NCBI RefSeq assembly: GCF_005144585.1
Contig: NZ_SSMQ01000088.1
Span: 1-48,711, forward strand
Direction: 5' to 3'
DNA from: Polyangium fumosum
GTDB taxonomy: Bacteria > Myxococcota_A > Polyangia > Polyangiales > Polyangiaceae
Length of the DNA: 48,711 nt
Made by a program: the position numbers and the translations under genes. Shown in pieces: positions 36,214 through 44,618 of this stretch. Below the pieces are notes generated by a model. The model was not told where the DNA came from. It searched no databases and saw nothing but the letters and a program-made list of their open reading frames with translations. How positions within the stretch are numbered: position 1 is the stretch's first letter; each line of letters starts with the position of its first letter.

Positions 36214-37125
36214 ATGGCGCGAATTTTCTCAATAATCAACTACAAAGGTGGCGTCGGCAAAACGACGACCACATATCATATTGGTACTTGGCTGGCGCTA
36301 AACCACGGGAAGAAGGTTCTACTTGTGGATGTCGATCCACAGACAAATCTGACATTCCTCTGTGCGACACCCGAACGATGGCAAGACTTTCGGGACAACA
36401 CCGGCACCATCGCTTCATTGTACCGAGCCCATCTAGACGACAAGCCATTCAATATTCGAGACATCGTATGGTCTAAGCCAATCGAGAAGGCGGGAAAACC
36501 TGTGGTGCCCGGCCTTGACCTCGTGCCGTCCGACGTTGAGCTACTTAGTATTGATCTAGACCTCCAGGCCAGCAGTACCGGTTTCACTCGCTTGGAGGAC
36601 GCAGCGACGCAACACATCACCAAGCGAGCCATCCTGAGCAATGCGCTTCAAGAAGTCGCTGATGAATACGATTATATACTTATTGACTGTCCGCCCAATC
36701 TTTATCTCGTCACGCAGAACGCCCTCGCCGTAAGCGAGGCCTACATTGTAACCGCGTTACCGGACCACCTCTCGACGATTGGACTTGAGATTCTTTACGA
36801 CCGCATCAAGAAACTCAACAACCTACTCACTTATGCCTCCGCCATCTCAGGCGGCGAGCTCAAGGGACCCGATCTCGGCGGCATTATCTTCGTGAGAGTT
36901 CGACTCGGAGGAACCAAGATCACAAAAGCCCACGTCCGAAAGATGGCCGAGATCAAGGGCGACTATGGTCCGAACGTATTCGAGGAGTACACAACCGAGG
37001 GAATCGGGTACGGAGAGGCATCAGAGCGCGCTTTGCCGGTGTTCTTAATCGATGATGCCAACGCCAAACGTGTAGCTGATCAATACCGCAAGATCGGCGA
37101 TGAGTTTCTCGCGAGGTTCCCATGA
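36214..37125 (+). CDS. ParA-family ATPase
   Basis: About 303 residues. The deviant Walker A NYKGGVGKTTTT, Walker A' LLVDVDPQTNLT, and Walker B YILIDCPPN are complete, so it should dimerise on ATP and bind DNA non-specifically as positioning ATPases do. ATG 36214 is preferred over GTG 36205 because AAGGTG lies at the right distance. Its codon use is clearly AT-richer (atatcatattggt, gattatatact) than all surrounding genes, indicating recent transfer. The next gene overlaps it by ATGA. No ParB-type gene (ParB/Spo0J box, HTH) is present, so this is an orphan ParA with its own small partner. Confidence 0.9.
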   Translation: MARIFSIINYKGGVGKTTTTYHIGTWLALNHGKKVLLVDVDPQTNLTFLCATPERWQDFRDNTGTIASLYRAHLDDKPFNIRDIVWSKPIEKAGKPVVPGLDLVPSDVELLSIDLDLQASSTGFTRLEDAATQHITKRAILSNALQEVADEYDYILIDCPPNLYLVTQNALAVSEAYIVTALPDHLSTIGLEILYDRIKKLNNLLTYASAISGGELKGPDLGGIIFVRVRLGGTKITKAHVRKMAEIKGDYGPNVFEEYTTEGIGYGEASERALPVFLIDDANAKRVADQYRKIGDEFLARFP

Positions 37126-37664
37126 CCGTCAAGAAGCCGGAGCACTGGATCGAGCAAACCATCGCAATAGCTCGTTCTTTCTCTGGAGCGCAATTTTCCG
37201 ATGCAGATCGCGAACAGGCGTTAGCTGCACTGGACGCAATGATCGAGGCCCTTCAAAACATCCGCAACAGGCTCCGTGCGCTTCCGAGCGAGGAGGAACG
37301 CCGGCGCGTCGGCAATGCCGCGGATGCCCTGGAGCAATTTCTTGATTCAATGAAGGCTCGGCCAGATGTCGCAGCTTCGCTAGGACTCCCCCAGACGAAG
37401 GCACCTTCCCTTCCACGGAAGCGCGAGGACATCCAAACCGTTGTGGCCAACCTGCAGGATCTGAGCACGGATGAAATTCAACAGCGGCTCCTCGACGAGC
37501 GAGAGTTCTCTGTATCGATGCTCCATTCCGTGGCGCGCCAAATGGGGCTCTCTGTCGATCGCAACGTCGGAAGACGGGATCTCGTCGACCAGATTGTCAA
37601 GTTAGGATTTGCAAACAGGCGCGGGTATCGGCTGCTAGGTGGAGCGCGGCAGGGTGGACGGTAG
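37122..37664 (+). CDS. Small partner of ParA, SAP-like C-terminus
   Basis: A 180-residue protein without signal peptide. Residues 25-85 form a probable coiled coil (DREQALAALDAMIEALQNI, EEERRRVGNAADALEQF). A short linker with Pro and Lys follows, then a C-terminal segment FSVSMLHSVARQMGLSV ... GRRDLVDQIVKLG (about 130-165) that resembles a SAP-type DNA-binding or helix-extended-loop motif. The ATGA overlap (37122-37125) with parA and the same AT-richer composition show that they form one unit. By analogy with ParA/ParB and McdA/McdB it could be the cargo or DNA adaptor. No named family is recognised. Confidence 0.7.
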   Translation: MTVKKPEHWIEQTIAIARSFSGAQFSDADREQALAALDAMIEALQNIRNRLRALPSEEERRRVGNAADALEQFLDSMKARPDVAASLGLPQTKAPSLPRKREDIQTVVANLQDLSTDEIQQRLLDEREFSVSMLHSVARQMGLSVDRNVGRRDLVDQIVKLGFANRRGYRLLGGARQGGR

Positions 37665-37741
37665 CGGAACACCTCAGGGATTGGGAGCGCTGCTACAGGG
37701 TTTGAGCAGGTTGGGCGTCGCACGCATGGTCGTGCCATCTT

Positions 37742-39385
37742 TCACTCGATCGCGTCCGTCGAACGCGCGCGCTCGCGCAGCAAGAATTTCTGGATCTTGC
37801 CCGTCGAGGTCTTGGGGAGCGGGCCGAAGACAATTTTGCGCGGCGCCTTGAAATGGGCGAGGTGGGTCCGGCAAAACGTGATGAGATCCGCCTCGGTGAT
37901 CGCGGCGCCTTCCTTCGTCTCAACAAACGCGAGCGGGGTCTCCCCCCATTTCGGATCCGGCGCGGCCACGACGGCCGCGGCGAGCACGGCGGGGTGGCGA
38001 TACAGCGTGTCCTCCACCTCCAGCGAGGAGATGTTTTCCCCGCCCGAGATGATGATGTCCTTCGATCGATCCTTGATCTTCACGTACCCGTCCGGCTGGA
38101 GGACGGCGAGATCCCCCGAATGGAACCAGCCGCCCCGGAACGCCTCCTCGGTGGCGCGCGGGTTCTTCAGGTACCCCTTCATGACGATGTTCCCGCGGAA
38201 CACGACCTCGCCCATCACGTCCGCATTGGCGGGCACGGGCTCCATCGTTTCGGAATCCATCACGGTGAGCCCCTCCTCGACGAGGTACCGCACGCCCTGG
38301 CGGCCCATGCGTTCCGTGCGATGGCTGATGTCGAGCTCCGCCCAGGCCTCGTGCTTCTCGCAGACGGCCGCGGGCCCGTAGGTCTCGGTCAAACCATAGA
38401 CGTGCGTGAGATCGAAGCCCATCCGCTCCATGCCCTCGATCATCGCCGCCGGCGGCGCCGCCGCGGCCACCATGGCGTGCACGCGGTGCCGGATCCCCTC
38501 CCGGAGCGCGGGATCGGCGTTCACCAGCATGGCGTGCACGATCGGCGCGCCGCAATAATGCGTCACCCCGTGCTCGCGGATCGCCTCGAAGACGTGGCGC
38601 GCGTCGACCTTGCGCAGGCACACGTTCGTCCCGGCGTTCGCCGCCATGGTCCAGGTGAAACACCAGCCATTGCAGTGGAACATGGGGAGCGTCCAGAGGT
38701 ACGTCGCGTGCTTCGGCATGCTCCACGTGACCATGTTGCCGATGGCATTCAGGTACGCGCCGCGGTGGTGATACACGACGCCCTTGGGATCCCCCGTCGT
38801 CCCCGAGGTGTAGTTGAGCGAGATCGCCTCCCACTCGTCCTCCGGCACGCGTGCCGTGAACGCGGGATCCCCCTCCGCGAGGAAAGCCTCGTATTCGAGC
38901 GCGCCGAGACGCTCGCCCGGCCCCTCGTACATCGGATCGTCCACGTCGACGAGGAGCGGCTTCGATTGCGCGAGCGCGAGCGCCTGCCGCGCCGTCCCCG
39001 AGAACTCACGATCGACGAGGAGGACCTTCGCCTCCGCGTGATCGAACATGAACGCGATCGTCGCCGCGTCGAGGCGCGTGTTCAAGGTGTTCAGCACCGC
39101 GCCCGTCATCGGGACGCCGAAATGGGCGTCGAGCATGGCCGGGATGTTCGGCAGGAGCACGGCCACCGTGTCCCCCACGCCGATCCCGCGCCGCGTGAGC
39201 GCCGACGCGAGCCGCCGCGCGCGCTCGTACGCCTCGGACCAGGTCAAACGGATGCGGCCGTGCACGACGGCGACGCGATCCGGGTACACCGCCGCCGCGC
39301 GCTCCAGGAACGTGACAGGCGAAAGCGGGGCGAAATTCGCCTTCGTGCGGGGCAATTCTTCGTACGGGTTCCGTTTCGTGCTCAT
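37742..39385 (-). CDS. Acyl-CoA ligase (AMP-binding enzyme)
   Basis: A 547-residue ANL-superfamily enzyme that activates a carboxylic acid to acyl-AMP and then acyl-CoA. The P-loop YTSGTTGDPKG, the GLTET motif (VYGLTETYGP), WFHSGDLAVLQPDGYVKIKDRSKDIIISGGENIS, and the C-terminal catalytic Lys in PKTSTGKIQKF are all present. The sequence is nearest to the medium-chain/DMSP-lyase-pathway type ligases (FadD-like, DmdB-like), but the acid is not certain. Upstream lies a small DUF2325-like gene, 18 bp away and in the same direction. Its 3' end faces the AT-richer ParA cassette. Confidence 0.9.
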   Translation of the reverse strand: MSTKRNPYEELPRTKANFAPLSPVTFLERAAAVYPDRVAVVHGRIRLTWSEAYERARRLASALTRRGIGVGDTVAVLLPNIPAMLDAHFGVPMTGAVLNTLNTRLDAATIAFMFDHAEAKVLLVDREFSGTARQALALAQSKPLLVDVDDPMYEGPGERLGALEYEAFLAEGDPAFTARVPEDEWEAISLNYTSGTTGDPKGVVYHHRGAYLNAIGNMVTWSMPKHATYLWTLPMFHCNGWCFTWTMAANAGTNVCLRKVDARHVFEAIREHGVTHYCGAPIVHAMLVNADPALREGIRHRVHAMVAAAAPPAAMIEGMERMGFDLTHVYGLTETYGPAAVCEKHEAWAELDISHRTERMGRQGVRYLVEEGLTVMDSETMEPVPANADVMGEVVFRGNIVMKGYLKNPRATEEAFRGGWFHSGDLAVLQPDGYVKIKDRSKDIIISGGENISSLEVEDTLYRHPAVLAAAVVAAPDPKWGETPLAFVETKEGAAITEADLITFCRTHLAHFKAPRKIVFGPLPKTSTGKIQKFLLRERARSTDAIE

Positions 39386-39403
39386 GCTCGAGGGCGGAGC
39401 CTA

Positions 39404-39736
39404 TCACGCCTCCCACTGTTCGAGCGCGCCTCGTAACGCCGAGACGGACGCGCTCCGCAGGTACACCACCGGCGCGTCGCTGATCCCGAGGTTGTGCACC
39501 TGATCCCGGAGCGCATGCGAGACCATCGTCACCATGATGATGACGAGCGCGACCTTCCCCACGTCGCGACGCACCCCTTTCGGCACGCGCGTCTCGTAGT
39601 GACGAAGGGCAAACCCGTGCTTCTCGGCGACGTCACGGTACCTGTCCGACATCCCCCCGCTGCCGCCGATCACGAGCACGGTTCGACCACCACGCGAATC
39701 CTTCTCGACCTCTCTGGCAAGGGCTTCTCGGCTCAT
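39404..39736 (-). CDS. DUF2325-like small protein
   Basis: About 110 residues, cytoplasmic. The pattern TVLVIGGSGGMSDRYRDVAEKHG, a central HYETRVPKG, KVALVIIMVTMVSHALRDQV and a C-terminal PVVYLRSASVSALRGALEQ match DUF2325, a Rossmann-like family without known activity. The start is ATG 39736 (MSREALAREVE) or, nine codons earlier, 39754. The gene is 18 bp upstream of the acyl-CoA ligase gene and probably co-transcribed. On the other side a 168-bp gap, AT-rich around 39800-39830, precedes the kinase-TPR stop. Confidence 0.65.
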   Translation of the reverse strand: MSREALAREVEKDSRGGRTVLVIGGSGGMSDRYRDVAEKHGFALRHYETRVPKGVRRDVGKVALVIIMVTMVSHALRDQVHNLGISDAPVVYLRSASVSALRGALEQWEA

Positions 39737-39904
39737 GCCAGACGTCCATCGCAAGCTCCGGGCCAGCGCAGACCATCGCCATTTCCCCGTGTTTCGCAGG
39801 GGGAGACGCTTTATTCCCGGTCAAAATGTCGACCCGCCCGAAGCGCGCTCTGACAAGCTGGCAAGGGGGGTGTCTCCGTGGCGGTCGCTACGCCAAAGTG
39901 CCCC

Positions 39905-42436
39905 TCACGCCGGACCAAGCCATTGCGACGCGGTTTCGAGCAGGCGCCGATGATCCGGCACCTGTTCGAGGAAGCTGCGCCGGAAGCGCCGATCGCCAAT
40001 CTTGTCGGCCTTCTCCAAGAGGCGCCGCCGCGCCTCGCCGAGGCGGCGCCTGGCCTCAGGCTCCTGGCCGGTCGCGTGCATGGCGAGCGCCTGCACGAGG
40101 CGCGTCAAAGCGTCCCCTTCCTCGATGCCGCCGATCCGGTCGAGGTGGCTCGCCGCCTCGCTCGCGGGCGCCAGGGCGGCGAGCGCGTGGCCCTCGGCGA
40201 GGAGCGCGTCCGCCAGCACCGCGAGCGCATAAGCCCGCTTGGGCGGCAGATCCTCGGCCTCCTCCGCCGCCGTGCGCGCGAGCGTCACCGCGCCGCCGTG
40301 ATCGCCCTGCATCGCCCGGATCCGCGCCGCGTAGACGAGCAGCCCCGCCTCGCGGCGCCGATCGTTTCGCTGGCGCGACGTCTGAAGGGCCGCCTCGATG
40401 ATCGGCAGCCCCTCGGCGTCCCGTCCGAGGTGCGCGAGGCAATACCCGAGCGCGCCCTGGGCGAACGGCAAGAAATCGAGCTGCATGGGCTCGGCCACCG
40501 CGACGGCCCGCCGCAGGCCGAAGCAAGCGCGATCGTAGGCGCCGAGGTGCATGTACGCGAGCCCGACGTTCGTCCGCTGCACGCAGGCGTTGCGGATGTC
40601 ACTCGCCTCGGTGAAGCCATCCACGGCAGCCTCGACGCGGCGCAAGTACGCGGCCGGATCCCCCTCGAAGATGGCGATCTCGGCGCGGGCCGCAGCAAGC
40701 CAAGCCCGGAGGAAGGGGCCCACGACGCCCGCCCGCGCGACGCGGCTGTGGGCATCCCGCGCGAGCTTGCGGCCGAGCTGCGGGACGCCCGCGCGAATGA
40801 CGAAGATCGCGAGCCGGCACGCGCTCACGAGGTGCGCCTCGGTCGTGACGCCCTCCTCCTCCTCGAGCTGGACGAGCTCGTCCACGCGCGCGAGCAGCCG
40901 ATCCTTGCGGCCGAGGTAGCCGTACGCGATGACGAGGTGTCCAAACGCGGCATGCCAGCCGTTCGAGCCGCGCGGCATGCGAGCCATCGCCTCCTGGGCC
41001 GCCCGCGCGGCCTCGCCGTACTGGCCGAGCCAGCGCTGCGCGATGGTGAGCACGAGCCAGGCCTTGCCGCGGACGTCCTCGCTCTCGCCGGGGATTTCAA
41101 GCGCGATCTGCGCCCAGCGGATCGCATCGTCGAGGGCATTCACGTCGAGCGCCTCCTCGGCGAGCTTGACGGGGTCCTCCTCGTCCGTGTGGCCGTGGCT
41201 CTCGGAGCCGCCCCACTCGGTCCGCGAAGCCGGCAGCGGGGTCAAGACAGGCACGCGCGGCCGCTGCAAAAGCGCGCCGGGGCGCGGCGGCAGCGGAGGC
41301 GGAGGGCGGTTGACCCGGACGTACCCACCGCCGTCCTCGGGCAGAGGAGCGCCGAAGCCGTCCGGCAGGTCGTGCACCGGCGCGTCGAGCACCGGGTCCT
41401 CGATCGGGACGACGTCAGCGAGCCCCGGCCCCACGAACTGGCCCGGATTCGGCGCCGCATGCCCGACGAGCAAGCGCGTGCCGCCATGGGCCTCGCAGAG
41501 CGCGTCGCGGAAATCGAGGATCGTAGCGAAGCGCTCCTTGAGGTCACGCGCAAGCGCACGTGCGACGGCAGGCGCGAAGGGCCAAGCCGCCTTGGGCGCG
41601 ACGAAGTCGAGCGAGGGCGGCGGATCCGACGAGACGATCTTCGCGAGCAGCCTGGCGAGGCCATCCGCCCCGAAGGGCTGCACGCCCGAGAGCATCTCGA
41701 ACGTGACGACGCCCATCGCCCACACGTCGGCGCGCGTGTCGATCTTCTCGGCGAGGACCTGCTCAGGGGCCATGTACTGCGGCGTGCCGAGGAGCATGCC
41801 GAGGCGCGTGAGGCTCTGCTTGCCCGGCTCATGGAGCTTGGCGAGGCCAAAGTCGATGATCTTCGGGATGATCTCGCCCGAAGGCGAGCGCGCGAGGATG
41901 ACGTTCTCGGGCTTGAGATCCCGGTGGATGATGCCGGACGCGTGCGCAGCGGCGATGCCGCTCATCACAGGCACGAGGATCGCAAGCGCCTCGTCAGGCT
42001 CGAGTGGCCCGCGCGCGTCGAGGTGCTCACGCAAGGTCTGTCCGACGAGCAGCTCCTGCACGAGGTAAAACGCGCCGTCACGGCGGCGGCCAACCTCGAG
42101 CACGTTCACGATGTTCGGGTGCTGCACGCGCGCCGCAGCCTGCGCCTCGCGGCGGAAGCGGGCCACCATCGAGGGATCGGTGGTGTAGTGCGGGTGCATG
42201 AGCTTGAGCGCAACCTTGCGCTCGATGAGCGTGTCCCACGCCTCGAACACCGTGCCCATACCACCCGAGGCGATCACCCGCTGGAGCGCGAACTTGTCAG
42301 CGACAACGGTGCCCGGCGAGAGCGGGATGCTACTCGGAGGCGCGATGGATCGCGGCTCAGGATCGAGGTCAGGCAGCGCGTCGTCGTGGTGCATGCCCGG
42401 GGCGAAGGCTCCCTCGTCGTTCCGATCGTCGCCCAC
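39905..42436 (-). CDS. Soluble Ser/Thr protein kinase with TPR repeats
   Basis: About 843 residues. A disordered acidic N-terminus of about 40 residues is followed by the kinase domain (ASGGMGTVFEA, VALKLMHPH, HRDLKPENV, DFG, GTPQYMAPEQ; about 50-310), a Pro-rich linker, and a C-terminal half of tandem TPR-type helical repeats (about 430-835). No transmembrane helix is seen, unlike the other two kinases here, so it acts in the cytoplasm and the TPRs probably bind substrates or partners. I chose GTG 42436 because GAGAGGAG lies seven bases before it; GTG 42463, nine codons earlier, has no such site. It diverges from the RNA ligase gene across a repeat copy. Confidence 0.9.
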   Translation of the reverse strand: MGDDRNDEGAFAPGMHHDDALPDLDPEPRSIAPPSSIPLSPGTVVADKFALQRVIASGGMGTVFEAWDTLIERKVALKLMHPHYTTDPSMVARFRREAQAAARVQHPNIVNVLEVGRRRDGAFYLVQELLVGQTLREHLDARGPLEPDEALAILVPVMSGIAAAHASGIIHRDLKPENVILARSPSGEIIPKIIDFGLAKLHEPGKQSLTRLGMLLGTPQYMAPEQVLAEKIDTRADVWAMGVVTFEMLSGVQPFGADGLARLLAKIVSSDPPPSLDFVAPKAAWPFAPAVARALARDLKERFATILDFRDALCEAHGGTRLLVGHAAPNPGQFVGPGLADVVPIEDPVLDAPVHDLPDGFGAPLPEDGGGYVRVNRPPPPLPPRPGALLQRPRVPVLTPLPASRTEWGGSESHGHTDEEDPVKLAEEALDVNALDDAIRWAQIALEIPGESEDVRGKAWLVLTIAQRWLGQYGEAARAAQEAMARMPRGSNGWHAAFGHLVIAYGYLGRKDRLLARVDELVQLEEEEGVTTEAHLVSACRLAIFVIRAGVPQLGRKLARDAHSRVARAGVVGPFLRAWLAAARAEIAIFEGDPAAYLRRVEAAVDGFTEASDIRNACVQRTNVGLAYMHLGAYDRACFGLRRAVAVAEPMQLDFLPFAQGALGYCLAHLGRDAEGLPIIEAALQTSRQRNDRRREAGLLVYAARIRAMQGDHGGAVTLARTAAEEAEDLPPKRAYALAVLADALLAEGHALAALAPASEAASHLDRIGGIEEGDALTRLVQALAMHATGQEPEARRRLGEARRRLLEKADKIGDRRFRRSFLEQVPDHRRLLETASQWLGPA

Positions 42437-42480
42437 GGACGTGCTCCTCTCGGTTGTCCCCACAAAACGCGCGCGGCGCC

Positions 42481-42486
42481 GTTATA
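42481..42486 (-). promoter_or_regulatory. Candidate -10 box for the kinase-TPR gene
   Basis: On the minus strand GGGTATAACGG provides a good -10 (TATAAC) about 45 bases before the chosen start, in otherwise GC-rich DNA. No convincing -35 is present (TTCCCC at 17 bp), so confidence is low. Confidence 0.3.
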
Positions 42487-42540
42487 CCCACGCACGCGCG
42501 GCAGGGGAAGCGGCGTCAAGCGCGTGGCGGCGACGACGCA

Positions 42541-42658
42541 CTGGGGCGTCGCCCCAGGCCCCAGGAGGGGGCTGTCCGCCCCCTCCACCCCGGACCAGCC
42601 AGGGGCTGGACCCGTGGTCGATGACCTGCGCGATGCGCAGCTCATCGAGCAGGCCGTG
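42541..42658 (+). repeat. Multi-hairpin repeat, copy 8 (sister of copy 9)
   Basis: An A-type element in canonical orientation: CTGGGGC/GCCCCAG, then GGAGGGGGC/GCCCCCTCC with loop TGTCC, then the long stem 42618-42631 with 42635-42648. The stem has a C/C mismatch shared only with the copy at 43353. It lies between the divergent kinase and RNA ligase genes, where a simple terminator would have no gene to end. Confidence 0.9.
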
Positions 42659-42725
42659 ACGGGCTTCGTGGAGGAAGGCTTTATACTGGCCCGCGACCAG
42701 GGACAAGGACCGTGGAGACTTCTTC

Positions 42726-43349
42726 ATGACCGAGATTGTCAAGCCGACGTTCGAGCCGTTCCCCAAGATCCCGCGCCTCAACCGGCTGTGCGTCGCCACG
42801 GAGAAGATCGACGGGACGAATGCGTGCATCTACGTCGGCGAGCCCGTCTCCCCAAACGCCGGTGCGCCAAACCCAACGCTCCTCCTCGCAGGGTCCAGGT
42901 CCAAGTGGATCACGCCGCAGGACGACAACTACGGCTTCGCGCGCTGGGTCGAGGAACATCGCGAAGAGCTCATCACCGGCCTCGGGCCAGGCCTGCATTA
43001 CGGCGAGTGGTGGGGAGCAGGCATCCAGCGGCGCTACGGCTTGCAGGAGAAGCGCTTCAGCCTCTTCGACACCCAACGCTGGGGAGACAACGCGGAGCGT
43101 CCGGCATGCTGCAACGTCGTCCCGGTGCTGGCGCAAGGGATGGACATCCGCGCCGTCACCGAGAAGGCGCTGGCCCTCCTCCGCAAGGAGGGTTCACGCG
43201 CCGCACCCGGCTTCATGCAGCCCGAGGGCGTGGTCATCATCCACTCAGCCTCGGGCGGCTCGTTCAAGGTCACCCTGGAGAAGGACGAGGCCCCGAAGGG
43301 ACAGGGCAAGGAGGAGCCACGAGCCCTCCAACGACGGCCTTCGAGGTGA
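42726..43349 (+). CDS. Small RNA ligase (Rnl2-like nucleotidyltransferase)
   Basis: A 207-residue member of the RNA/DNA ligase nucleotidyltransferase superfamily. Motif I is EKIDGTN (K27 would take AMP), motif Ia region GSRSKW, motif III LHYGEWWG (E93), motif IIIa FSLFDTQRW, motif IV PEGVVI (E167) and motif V FKVTLEK. All catalytic residues are present, but there is no C-terminal specificity domain, so it is shorter than T4 Rnl2 (334 residues). It would seal or repair 3'-OH/5'-phosphate RNA ends. GGAG lies eight bases before the ATG. The gene sits alone between two sister multi-hairpin repeat copies in the same orientation, which makes it look like cargo of that repeat family. Confidence 0.85.
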   Translation: MTEIVKPTFEPFPKIPRLNRLCVATEKIDGTNACIYVGEPVSPNAGAPNPTLLLAGSRSKWITPQDDNYGFARWVEEHREELITGLGPGLHYGEWWGAGIQRRYGLQEKRFSLFDTQRWGDNAERPACCNVVPVLAQGMDIRAVTEKALALLRKEGSRAAPGFMQPEGVVIIHSASGGSFKVTLEKDEAPKGQGKEEPRALQRRPSR

Positions 43350-43352
43350 GCG

Positions 43353-43470
43353 CTGGGGCGTTGCCCCAGGCCCCAGAAGGGGGCTCTCCGCCCCCTTCAC
43401 CCCGGACCAGCCAGGGGCTGGACCCGCAGTCGATGACCTGCGCGATGCGCAGCTCATCGAACAGGCCAGG
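43353..43470 (+). repeat. Multi-hairpin repeat, copy 9 (sister of copy 8)
   Basis: An A-type element starting four bases after the RNA ligase stop. It has CTGGGGC/GCCCCAG, GAAGGGGGC/GCCCCCTTC (compensatory to copy 8) with loop TCTCC, and the same long stem with the same C/C mismatch as copy 8. It lies between the ligase gene and the convergent candidate-immunity gene. Confidence 0.9.
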
Positions 43471-43517
43471 GCAAAAGCGGCGACGCTTCGGCCCATCGAG
43501 ACGGTAGGCAGAGTTCC

Positions 43518-44618
43518 CTACGGCCGAATCCCGAGCAGCGAGAGCGCATCCGACCAGAGAGGCCAGAGCGTGCGGTCGGGGTGGGCCATCAACACGAGCG
43601 CGCCATTGTCGAGGCGCCTGACGTACGCCGGCGTGTGCTCCTCGATGAAACGGATGTGCTCCTCGGTCACGGGGATCATGTCCCGCTCGTCGGCGGAGGA
43701 GCGTCCGATTTCGTCGATCAGGCGAGAGAGCTCCCATTGCATGGCTTCCCATGTGGGATGTAGCTTTTCCTGGGCTGCCTCGAGGGCCTCGAGCAAGACC
43801 TTGGGAGGCAGGTCGAGCGCTGCGAGCACTTGTTCGCGCGCCAATCGCTCTTCATCGATGATCCAAACGCTGCTCCCGCGCGGCGACGCTTCGACGCGCG
43901 CCCGGAGCACGTCGATCGGAGAGCTCACCGCGAGATCGATCCGCTCCTTGTCGTGGAGGTGCATCCACGTCAGCGCGAGATCACGGCCGGGATATCCATC
44001 CGCGTGGTAGGTCCCTGCCATGGTCATGGGAGCGCCCCAGTCCGGCCCTTCGCCGCAGCCGCCCGTCGTGATGGCGGGGCTCGCCGTGCAAAACCGAACG
44101 AGGAGGTCGTAGCTGTCGATCAGCGCGATTTTCCAAGCGACCCCGGCCTCCATGGCCAGGGACGAAGGACCTCCGCGTTTCAGCCGCGGCAGCTCCGCCG
44201 GCAGGAGGAAGCCCTCCTCGAACCCCTTGTACCAGAAACCGATGTCGAGCGTGCTACCTCCGCATCCGCCCAGGAAGTATTTGTCAGCCTTCCAATCCAT
44301 GTGCACGTTGACACAAAACCGAAGCTCGCGGCCGGAGGGCGCCGCGAGGTCGTCGATGTCTGCTCTCTGCCACCCGTATCTCCCCTCGTAGTTGTGGCGA
44401 ACCACGGCCGTTGCTTTCGCTGGGGTCAGGGAATACTCCGAGTCGTCGTCACCCGCCTTGTCGAAGTCGTACACCGTGCAATGTCCCGATGCGCCCACCA
44501 GGGCCGCCAAGGCCGAGGTGAAAGCCTCGAAGCGCCCGGCCTCTGGGCACCACGCGAAGAACGTTGGCCAAGGCCTCGGGCCCTCGCTGTCTGTCTTGCG
44601 GTTCCATTTTCTTCTCAT
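43518..44618 (-). CDS. Candidate immunity protein for the upstream toxin
   Basis: A 366-residue protein without signal peptide. I recognise no firm family; the N-terminal layout (TFFAWCPEAGRFEAF ... ADIDDLAAPSGRELRFCVNVH) is of the kind seen in some polymorphic-toxin immunity proteins. The last third is helical and acidic (LRARVEASPRG, WELSRLIDEIGRSS). Its ATG (44616-44618) overlaps the toxin stop in ATGA, giving tight translational coupling, the usual position and ratio for an immunity gene. A cytoplasmic location fits protection against a nuclease. The role is inferred from context. Confidence 0.6.
   Translation of the reverse strand: MRRKWNRKTDSEGPRPWPTFFAWCPEAGRFEAFTSALAALVGASGHCTVYDFDKAGDDDSEYSLTPAKATAVVRHNYEGRYGWQRADIDDLAAPSGRELRFCVNVHMDWKADKYFLGGCGGSTLDIGFWYKGFEEGFLLPAELPRLKRGGPSSLAMEAGVAWKIALIDSYDLLVRFCTASPAITTGGCGEGPDWGAPMTMAGTYHADGYPGRDLALTWMHLHDKERIDLAVSSPIDVLRARVEASPRGSSVWIIDEERLAREQVLAALDLPPKVLLEALEAAQEKLHPTWEAMQWELSRLIDEIGRSSADERDMIPVTEEHIRFIEEHTPAYVRRLDNGALVLMAHPDRTLWPLWSDALSLLGIRP

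Noticed and set aside
42541-42658. All hairpin repeats being ordinary Rho-independent terminators
   Set aside because: This copy lies between two divergent gene starts, none of the copies is followed by a T-run, and the conserved linker and extra hairpins are not needed for termination.
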